Of a DNA stretch of 5,281 nucleotides, positions 1-5,281 are shown piece after piece. Each line of letters opens with the position of its first letter. The first letter of the stretch is position 1. This DNA is from Rudanella sp. (GTDB lineage Bacteria > Bacteroidota > Bacteroidia > Cytophagales > Spirosomataceae): contig JAJAYX010000319.1 in NCBI GenBank assembly GCA_026785985.1, positions 1-5,281 on the forward strand. Reading direction: 5' to 3'. A model generated the notes under the pieces. That model had not been told where the DNA came from, searched no databases, and saw only the letters and a program-made list of their open reading frames with translations. A program made the position numbers and the translations under genes.

Positions 1-71
1 AGTATGAGTTGGGCCAACACGTTGTTGGACTTTGAAAATTCGGACCGGAAATCATCGAGTAAACCGCTCAT
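1..71 (-). CDS. Second rhomboid-family protein, N-terminal fragment (cut by window edge)
   Basis: An open reading frame starts at the ATG at 71-69 and runs off the left end of the window after 23 full codons. It begins MSGLLDDFRSEF and continues with SKSNNVLAQLI. A short amphipathic, charged start followed by the beginning of a hydrophobic stretch is what I expect of the second rhomboid-type membrane protein that often follows mutL and a first rhomboid gene in Bacteroidota. No catalytic motif is in view, so the assignment rests on this start and on gene order. The ATG lies 2 nt after the TGA of the upstream rhomboid gene, with no Shine-Dalgarno sequence, which suggests translational coupling. 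It could be another small membrane protein; the presence of a gene here is more certain than its family. Confidence 0.6.
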   Translation of the reverse strand, partial: MSGLLDDFRSEFSKSNNVLAQLI

Positions 72-73
72 AC

Positions 74-850
74 TCAATAGAATGTTTTTCGTTTAGAACC
101 CCAATATTTTACTAATATAAATGCAAACAACATGCCACCAATGTGGGCAAAGTGGGCTACATTATCTGATTGTGCCCGATATACGCCCGAATAGACCTCG
201 TAGGCTCCATAGCCAAGAACGAGGTATTTCGCCTTGATCGGTATAGGTGGAAACAATAAAAACAACTCAGTGTTTGGAAAGAGCAATCCAAAGGCCATGA
301 TGACACCAAATATGGCACCCGAAGCCCCTACCATTGGCCCGTCGATCTGACGGATCCAAAATTGATTTATAAAACTCAAACTCTGTTGCCGGAATTGTGG
401 ATTCCCCGGATTCTCCCGGTAGGCATCGATAAAGCTTTCCAACTGATCGTATGCCGAACTTGCATGGCTTTCGATGAAGCCCCAAAATAAGTCGGGGGTA
501 GGGTTGGCGCGGTACTCCTGCACCTGTTCGAACACCCGGCTCATTTCGTAATAGTTGATGCCCAGATACAGCATAGCCGCGCCAAGCCCGCAAAACAGAT
601 AAAAAAACAAAAATCGCTGCGCGCCCCATGTTCGTTCGAGCATGGGACCAAACACAAACAGGCCAATCATATTACTGAAAATGTGACCAAAACCCGCGTG
701 TAAAAACATATGCGTCAAAAACTGAATCGGCTGAAACAAATCCGACAGGAACGAGTGCAATCCGAACTGGTTAATTACTGGCTCCGATGTGAACACAAAA
801 GCTAATACATTGAGCAGAATTAAGGTTCGGACAACAGGGGTCATCATCAT
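74..850 (-). CDS. Rhomboid family intramembrane serine protease
   Basis: This 258-residue inner-membrane protein carries the rhomboid signatures. The HxxxN motif is H56-N60 (GHIFSN), the catalytic serine is S177 in GASGAIFG, and the partner histidine is H236 in AHIGG, so the Ser-His dyad is intact. Hydrophobic segments lie at about 8-22, 42-70, 78-100, 174-200, 208-222 and 234-248, matching a six-helix core. Rhomboids cleave other membrane proteins within or next to their transmembrane helices; the substrate here cannot be predicted. Between the third and fourth segments is a hydrophilic insert of about 65 residues (103-168). I chose the first of three consecutive ATGs (850, 847, 844); an upstream in-frame TTG at 862 would add only MYLT. 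The gene sits 31 nt after the mutL stop and 2 nt before the next gene, so it is probably within a mutL operon. No Shine-Dalgarno sequence is visible, as is common in Bacteroidota. Confidence 0.93.
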   Translation of the reverse strand: MMMTPVVRTLILLNVLAFVFTSEPVINQFGLHSFLSDLFQPIQFLTHMFLHAGFGHIFSNMIGLFVFGPMLERTWGAQRFLFFYLFCGLGAAMLYLGINYYEMSRVFEQVQEYRANPTPDLFWGFIESHASSAYDQLESFIDAYRENPGNPQFRQQSLSFINQFWIRQIDGPMVGASGAIFGVIMAFGLLFPNTELFLLFPPIPIKAKYLVLGYGAYEVYSGVYRAQSDNVAHFAHIGGMLFAFILVKYWGSKRKTFY

Positions 851-881
851 GGTTAAGTACAATTTACGGTCTATAGCCGAA

Positions 882-2879
882 TTAAGTTTTAAATAGGCCC
901 TGAATTTTATCCAACGTCAAGACAGTAGTAATCGGTTCGCCAGTTGGGGTGTAGCTGGGATTGGTTGACGCGAATAATTGGTCGATTAAGGCCCTGCTTT
1001 CGACCTCGCCTAACCGGCTCTGATGCCGCAACGCCGACCGCCGTGCCAACGACCGTGCCAACGACTCCGACCGTTCTAACTTAAGACGACCCGTATCGGC
1101 CCGAAGTTGCGCCAACAGGTTAGAAAACAATTCTTCTTCATTCTCGCCGGGTGTCAGGGCCGGAATCCCGTGCAGCACAAACGTGTTCGTACCCGACTCG
1201 TCGAACTGGAACCCAAGCCCCGTCAACTCTTCGCGAAGGTCGAGCGCGAGCTGATAATCGACCGCCGACACATGCACCGTTTTTGGAAACAGCAACTGCT
1301 GCGAAGCTCCATTGCGTTTGGTCAGGGCCGCGTGAAACTGGTCGTATAAGATTCGTTCGTGGGCGCGTCGCTGATCAACCACCAGCATTCCCGACTTCAC
1401 CGAAGCCAGCAAATAGCGGCCATGCACCTGCAAAACAGTGCTGCCTTCGGTCAGGCTTTCGGGGGCTTCGGCCGACTCCGGGGGCAATTGGTTAGCGCGA
1501 CTGCCAAACGTGAGCGAGTCGATAGCGGCATCCAAATCAGCGGAGCCGGGCGCGGGTGCGGGCAACCAGTCGGCGGGCGGCTCTGTGTCGGAATGTGAGG
1601 GGCTACTCTGACTTGCCTTCGACCGCTCGAAAATAACGCTCGAATTAGTGGAGACGGGGCGGGGCGCGTCTGATTTGGCAGGTGCCCCAACTGGTTTATC
1701 GAAACTGCTGGCCCCGGCCGGGAACCCAGTAGCCCAGTTGGGCATCACGGGGCGGGGTGCTGAGCCGCCCCCCCGCTCGGCCTGAAGAGTATTGGTTTGA
1801 CCCGAATCAGCCGCTTTCTGGCGTTCTATGGCACTATTCTGGTTATTCAGGAAATTGACGTTGCCATCGAAATCGAGCGAAGGGGTAAGGTTGTAAACAC
1901 CCACAGCCTTCCGCACAGCCGCCATCATTATGGCATATACCGACCGCTCATCATCGAACTTGATTTCGGTTTTGGTCGGGTGAATGTTGATGTCGATGTG
2001 CGAGGGGTCAATATCAATAAACAGCACATAGAATGGGTGGTATCCGTCGGGGAGGGTGCCTTCATAAGCACCAATAACGGCATGGTGCAGGTAGTTGTGC
2101 CTGATGAACCGATTATTGACAAAGAAGTATTGTTCGTTGCGGGTTTTCTTGGCTGATTCGGGCTTGCCGATGTAGCCATGAACTGTCACATAAGGCGTTT
2201 GTTCTTCGCACGAAGCCAACTGTTCGCGGTAATTCTTGCCGAACATGTCGATGATCCGGCGGCTCAACTTGCCCGACGGCAGGTTATACACCTCCCGGTC
2301 GTCCTGATACAACGAAAAAGCCACGTCGGGGTTCGCCAGGGCCACCCGCTGAAACTCATCGAGCACATGGCGCATCTCTACTGAATTGGATTTCAAAAAG
2401 TTACGTCGGGCCGGTACGTTGAAGAACAGATTTTTGATCAACAAATTCGTACCGGGCAAACATGAAATCTGTTCCTGCGCTTTGATCTCCGATCCTTCAA
2501 TTCGCACCAGTGTCCCCAGTTCTTCGGCGGCCCGACGGGTACGCATTTCTACCTGGGCCACGGCGGCAATAGAGGCCAATGCCTCGCCCCGGAACCCCAT
2601 TGTCATGATCTTGAACAGATCGTCGGACGAGCGGATTTTGGAGGTTGCGTGCCGCTCGAAACTCATGCGGGCATCGGTTTCGGTCATGCCCGCGCCATCG
2701 TCGATCACCTGCACCAACGTCCGGCCTGCGTCGCGCACCACCAACTGCACCGATTTAGCCCCGGCATCGACCGAGTTTTCGAGCAGTTCTTTTACGACGG
2801 ATGCCGGACGCTGCACCACTTCACCAGCCGCAATCTGGTTGGCAATGGAATCGGGCAGAAGCTGAATAACGTTTTGCAT
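882..2879 (-). CDS. mutL: DNA mismatch repair protein MutL
   Basis: This 665-residue protein is a full-length MutL, the ATPase that links MutS mismatch recognition to strand incision and removal. The N-terminal GHKL ATPase is intact: the start matches the family (NQIAAGEVVQRPASVVKELL), E31 is the catalytic base, N35 binds Mg-ATP, and DDGAGM (60-65), HATSKI (77-82), GFRGEAL (95-101), NVPARRNFLK (154-163) and HPTKTEIKF with K303 all follow in order. A Pro/Ser/Ala-rich, probably disordered linker covers about 335-478. The C-terminal dimerisation domain follows, with a likely sliding-clamp motif QQLLFP at 527-532. The endonuclease motifs are altered: DQRRAHERILYD (502-513) replaces DQHAxxExxxxE, ALR (616-618) replaces ACR/ACK, and TPTGEP (644-649) replaces CPHGRP. 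The ATG at 2879 fits the family start exactly. No Shine-Dalgarno is visible. The gene begins 37 nt after the receptor stop codon and is followed closely by a rhomboid gene. Confidence 0.98.
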   Translation of the reverse strand: MQNVIQLLPDSIANQIAAGEVVQRPASVVKELLENSVDAGAKSVQLVVRDAGRTLVQVIDDGAGMTETDARMSFERHATSKIRSSDDLFKIMTMGFRGEALASIAAVAQVEMRTRRAAEELGTLVRIEGSEIKAQEQISCLPGTNLLIKNLFFNVPARRNFLKSNSVEMRHVLDEFQRVALANPDVAFSLYQDDREVYNLPSGKLSRRIIDMFGKNYREQLASCEEQTPYVTVHGYIGKPESAKKTRNEQYFFVNNRFIRHNYLHHAVIGAYEGTLPDGYHPFYVLFIDIDPSHIDINIHPTKTEIKFDDERSVYAIMMAAVRKAVGVYNLTPSLDFDGNVNFLNNQNSAIERQKAADSGQTNTLQAERGGGSAPRPVMPNWATGFPAGASSFDKPVGAPAKSDAPRPVSTNSSVIFERSKASQSSPSHSDTEPPADWLPAPAPGSADLDAAIDSLTFGSRANQLPPESAEAPESLTEGSTVLQVHGRYLLASVKSGMLVVDQRRAHERILYDQFHAALTKRNGASQQLLFPKTVHVSAVDYQLALDLREELTGLGFQFDESGTNTFVLHGIPALTPGENEEELFSNLLAQLRADTGRLKLERSESLARSLARRSALRHQSRLGEVESRALIDQLFASTNPSYTPTGEPITTVLTLDKIQGLFKT
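1041..1064 (-). repeat. 12-bp perfect tandem duplication inside mutL
   Basis: The plus-strand unit ccgtgccaacga occurs twice head to tail (1041-1052 and 1053-1064). On the coding strand it encodes SLAR twice (MutL residues 606-613), in the helix that leads to the degenerate ACR-equivalent motif. Loss or gain of one unit would keep the frame. The peptide could partly reflect family conservation of a LARSLAR-like helix, but the two units are identical at every codon. Confidence 0.8.
1654..1760 (-). repeat. 14-bp direct repeats 93 bp apart in the mutL linker
   Basis: The plus-strand copies acggggcggggcgc (1654-1667) and acggggcggggtgc (1747-1760) match at 13 of 14 positions and both encode APRPV in the disordered linker of MutL. 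Their offset of 93 bp is a multiple of three, so slippage or recombination between them would delete or duplicate 31 residues in frame. Confidence 0.7.
1768..1774 (-). repeat. Homopolymer G7 tract in the mutL coding strand
   Basis: Seven consecutive C on the plus strand read as GGGGGGG on the mutL coding strand, within codons for ERGGGS around residues 368-373 of the linker. A one-base slip here would frameshift mutL after the ATPase domain and remove the dimerisation domain. Confidence 0.75.
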
Positions 2880-2886
2880 AGTTGGT

Positions 2887-2913
2887 GTACAACCTGGCGA
2901 TGCTGCGTTGTAC
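2887..2913. repeat. Perfect 7-bp inverted repeat in the receptor-mutL gap
   Basis: The arms gtacaac (2887-2893) and gttgtac (2907-2913) pair perfectly around a 13-nt spacer and occupy most of the 37-nt gap. In RNA of the coding strand this gives a hairpin ending 7 nt before the mutL ATG. There is no following T-run, so it does not look like a rho-independent terminator. It could be a protein-binding operator, an RNA structure limiting mutL translation, or an mRNA processing/stability element between the two cistrons. An alternative weaker 4-bp hairpin (GTTG/CAAC, 2882-2893) shares the arm nearer to mutL. Function is not demonstrated; chance is possible. Confidence 0.45.
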
Positions 2914-2916
2914 TCA

Positions 2917-5281
2917 TTAAAACCGAAGTGGCACCACCACTTTCAGGCTGGCGTTGCGGCCCATGTTGAACACGCCCTGCCGCCCGGTTAGGGGGTTAGC
3001 ACCGAAATATTTCAGGCGGTTCTGATGACTTTGATAAGCCCGGTCGAGCAGGTTGTTAACCGACAAATACACCGAAAACAACGGCTGACCATTCTTGCCT
3101 ATCACATCGGCCCCGGTTCCTATATTCCATAACGTAAAAGCGGGGGTTCGCGTTTCGGTTCCGAAGGCTAAAAGTGCCTGATTTTGGGCCTGATTATGCT
3201 CAATTTCGGTTTGGGCATAGCCATTACGGAAGAGACGGCCGGGCCACGTTCGGCCAATTTCAGTACGAGTCACTTTGGCCTGAACGATAACGCGGGGTGG
3301 GGGCAAAAACGGCAGATATTTAGCCGAATCGCCCTGAGTGGAGTTGTTTTGCGAACGTACCAGCGAATACGTACCAGACAGTGTGAGCCATTTGGCCCCT
3401 GTCGGATTGTAGGTCACCTGTCCCTCGGCTCCAAATAATACCGCATTACCCTGTACATACCGATAGGTGAGAATAGGGCGTGACGGGTCAACGATGGAAT
3501 CTTGTCCGTTGCGGTTCAGGATTTTTTCTGAATACGTGTAGTTGTTGATGGCGTTGCGGAACAGGTTGGCCGTGATGGAGATATCGGCGTTTTCGTAAAC
3601 AATACCAAAATCGGTTTGCAGCGACGTTTCGGGGCGGAGGTCGGCATTGCCAATTTCGTAGCGGAACGTGCCGGCGTGTTCGCCGTTGGCCGAGAGTTCA
3701 GGCGTGGTGGGTGCCCGGAAACCCCGTGCTACGTTGGCTTTGATGGTAAACTGTGGGGTGACCAGAAACGAGGCTCCGGCACTTGCCGTAAGGTTAGCGT
3801 AGGTCTTGTTTAAACCCGCAAACCGTTTGGGCCGATTTTGCCCGGCAACCTCTGTGAAATCACCCGCTTCGTCCACGTAAAGCGGGTTGATGTGCATCCG
3901 CCGGACATCCACCCTAACCCCGCCGTTGACCGTGAATCGGTCAGTTTTTTTCTGGGTAAACACCACCACGCCGTTATCCCGCGACCGATAGCCGGGGTAA
4001 AGCACCTGCAAACCCCGATTTTCGTTGAACTGCCAAAGCCCACTCGTACCCACTGTGACCTCCCAACCCTTGCGGGCATCCATGAAATACTTGAGGTCAT
4101 AATATACATTCTGGAGGTAGAAATAGAGCGCGGGCTGACCGGGCGTGAGCGTACTGGCGAACTCCTGCCGTTTGTTCTTACTGTAGCTAACGACTGCCGA
4201 TATATTGCCCCTTCCCAGCTTGGCAAACGTATTCCAGGAGATTTTGGCGTGGTTCAGGTTTTGGTAATTAGCCTTTTCGATGGTTCTGCCCCGGAGGTCG
4301 GCCTCCGTAACGGGAGCCACATCTTCGGTGGTGTTGTCAATCCGCACCAGCTTCACGTAGCGCCCCTGTGCATTACGTTCGCCCGTGACGATGTTGATGT
4401 CCTGATGCCAGTTGGAAACGTTTACCTGCGAATAGCCCCATGCCCGGCTCACCCCAACGGTTCCGTTCACGTCCATTTCGCGGTAGGCCGAGCCATAGAC
4501 CCGCCCGTCATACTGGTTGCGATAGTTACCCGCGCTCTTGCCGCTGACCCGGACGCGGCCAAATACACCTTTTTGACCCGTTGACTCGATCATGGCCGAC
4601 GCACCTGCCATGTTGTTGTTCGTCTGGTAGTTGGTCAGGATTTGACCCTGCGTGATACCCGGTTGCGGGGGCCGCGCCGAGATCAGGCTCATTACCCCGC
4701 CCAAACCGTCGGAGCCATACAGAAGGCTACCCGCGCCTTTGATAATCTCGTACCGATCAATGGAATACTCGTCCACCTGTAGGGCGTGTTCTTCGCCCCA
4801 TTGGTTGTCTTCCTGCCGTACCCCGTCGTGAACCGTGATCACCCGGTTGAAACCCAACCCCCGGATAACGGGTTTCGACAGGCCAACACCCGTTGTAATT
4901 TGCGACATGCCGGGCATTTTCACCACTGCATCTACAAGGTTGGTGGAGGCCGTTTGTAGCCACTGTATTTTGGAGTAGGTCATAATGGGCACGGGGCTTT
5001 CCCGAACGGTGGAGCCAGTCGTAAGACCCGTGACGACTACTTCGTTGAGTTGGGCTACCTCCGTTTCGAGCGAAAACTCGATGTTGGTACTGTCGCCAAC
5101 GAGTGTCACCCGGCGCGTGAGGGTTTTATAGCCCACCAGGCGTACTTCAACGGTTAGCGAACCCGTTGTAAGGCCAGATAACCGGAATCGGCCATCGGTT
5201 TCGGTGGCGGTGCCTTTTTTGAGGGATGGAATAAAAACGGTGGCCCCAATGAGCGGCTCACGGGTTTTGAGGTCGGCCACA
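2917..5281 (-). CDS. TonB-dependent outer-membrane receptor, 5' end missing
   Basis: At least 787 residues of a receptor that imports a scarce ligand across the outer membrane using TonB-ExbBD energy. The frame is open to the right edge, and the first in-frame GTG (5280) reads as the V of a typical G-x-V-x-D domain start, so the true start and signal peptide lie outside. Counting from that codon, residues 1 to about 75 form a carboxypeptidase-D-regulatory-like domain (EPLIGATV, TDGRFRLSGL, VGYKT). EVVVTG follows at 80-85. The plug spans about 90-205 with VIRGLGFNRV and GAGSLLYGSDGLGGV, and the beta-barrel fills the rest, with FRAP (521-524), LRPE (548-551) and VNNLLDRAYQ near the end. The last residue is Phe, the usual outer-membrane insertion signal. 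Ligand unknown: QWGEEH in the plug and ELSANGEHAGTFRYEIGN in the barrel recall metal-type (ZnuD-like) receptors, which is a weak inference. No SusD-like partner is in view downstream; mutL follows after 37 nt. Confidence 0.95.
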   Translation of the reverse strand, partial: VADLKTREPLIGATVFIPSLKKGTATETDGRFRLSGLTTGSLTVEVRLVGYKTLTRRVTLVGDSTNIEFSLETEVAQLNEVVVTGLTTGSTVRESPVPIMTYSKIQWLQTASTNLVDAVVKMPGMSQITTGVGLSKPVIRGLGFNRVITVHDGVRQEDNQWGEEHALQVDEYSIDRYEIIKGAGSLLYGSDGLGGVMSLISARPPQPGITQGQILTNYQTNNNMAGASAMIESTGQKGVFGRVRVSGKSAGNYRNQYDGRVYGSAYREMDVNGTVGVSRAWGYSQVNVSNWHQDINIVTGERNAQGRYVKLVRIDNTTEDVAPVTEADLRGRTIEKANYQNLNHAKISWNTFAKLGRGNISAVVSYSKNKRQEFASTLTPGQPALYFYLQNVYYDLKYFMDARKGWEVTVGTSGLWQFNENRGLQVLYPGYRSRDNGVVVFTQKKTDRFTVNGGVRVDVRRMHINPLYVDEAGDFTEVAGQNRPKRFAGLNKTYANLTASAGASFLVTPQFTIKANVARGFRAPTTPELSANGEHAGTFRYEIGNADLRPETSLQTDFGIVYENADISITANLFRNAINNYTYSEKILNRNGQDSIVDPSRPILTYRYVQGNAVLFGAEGQVTYNPTGAKWLTLSGTYSLVRSQNNSTQGDSAKYLPFLPPPRVIVQAKVTRTEIGRTWPGRLFRNGYAQTEIEHNQAQNQALLAFGTETRTPAFTLWNIGTGADVIGKNGQPLFSVYLSVNNLLDRAYQSHQNRLKYFGANPLTGRQGVFNMGRNASLKVVVPLRF

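Noticed and set aside
267..629. 120-codon minus-strand frame overlapping the rhomboid gene in another frame
   Set aside because: The rhomboid frame carries the catalytic motifs; this frame has basic, low-information content typical of out-of-frame translation.
851..862. TTG at 862 as the start of the rhomboid gene
   Set aside because: Three ATG codons follow immediately (850-842) and family members begin close to the TPVV segment, so an ATG is preferred.
851..881. Bacteroidota-type promoter before the rhomboid gene (TAAATTG resembling TAnnTTTG)
   Set aside because: The -7 match is imperfect, there is no upstream TTTG at proper spacing, and the region would place the transcript start inside or after the start codons.
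1797..2156. 119-codon plus-strand open frame antisense to mutL (and similar ones at 1107-1598 and 2386-2865)
   Set aside because: They lie entirely within conserved MutL coding sequence and their products show no family features; they are shadows.
2792..2917. 41-codon minus-strand frame whose ATG overlaps the receptor stop (TAATG) and runs into mutL out of frame
   Set aside because: The TAATG overlap looks like coupling, but most of the frame lies in the conserved MutL N-terminus and the product shows no features. It could at most act as a leader peptide, for which there is no evidence.
4292..4307. Perfect 6-bp hairpin CGGAGG-TCGG-CCTCCG inside the receptor gene
   Set aside because: It lies mid-gene in codons for an ordinary barrel segment, has no T-run, and is readily produced by chance in GC-rich coding sequence.
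3838..4584. 248-codon open frame on the plus strand, antisense to the receptor gene
   Set aside because: The minus-strand receptor is clearly coding over the whole stretch. The plus-strand product has no recognisable domain and is explained by GC-rich codon bias keeping the antisense frame open.
5278..5280. GTG at 5280 as the real start of the TonB-dependent receptor
   Set aside because: The encoded protein would begin in the middle of the regulatory-like domain and lack a signal peptide. The frame is open to the window edge, so the gene is truncated by the window.

Overview
The window most likely comes from a member of the Bacteroidota. Four things point there: the order mutL followed by two rhomboid-family genes, a TonB-dependent receptor with an N-terminal carboxypeptidase-regulatory-like domain and a Bacteroidota-style EVVVTG segment, start codons without Shine-Dalgarno sequences, and a MutL C-terminus of the non-canonical kind I associate with this phylum. 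The moderately high GC (a little over half by eye) and the protein style would fit the Cytophagales (Spirosoma-like genera). That placement is an inference; there is no rRNA or other marker to fix it.

All genes lie on the minus strand, so transcription runs from the right end to the left. From right to left: a TonB-dependent outer-membrane receptor that lacks its 5' end because the window stops (5281-2917); a 37-nt gap holding a perfect 7-bp inverted repeat; a complete mutL for DNA mismatch repair (2879-882); a 31-nt gap; a complete rhomboid-family intramembrane serine protease (850-74); and, after a 2-nt gap, the first 23 codons of another gene that looks like a second rhomboid-family protein (71-1, cut by the window edge). 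No stretch above 40 bases lacks a gene. No tRNA, rRNA, CRISPR, insertion sequence or rho-independent terminator is visible.

The short gaps and common strand suggest that mutL and the two rhomboid genes are co-transcribed, possibly with the receptor upstream. The products act in different places: receptor in the outer membrane, MutL in the cytoplasm, rhomboids in the inner membrane. No shared pathway is evident, so this looks like a conserved housekeeping cluster. I found no convincing new biological system. The points worth a second look are the altered endonuclease/metal motifs of MutL, simple repeats inside mutL (a G7 tract, a perfect 12-bp tandem duplication, and 14-bp direct repeats 93 bp apart) that could mutate a mutator gene, the inverted repeat before mutL, and the putative metal-type substrate signature of the receptor.
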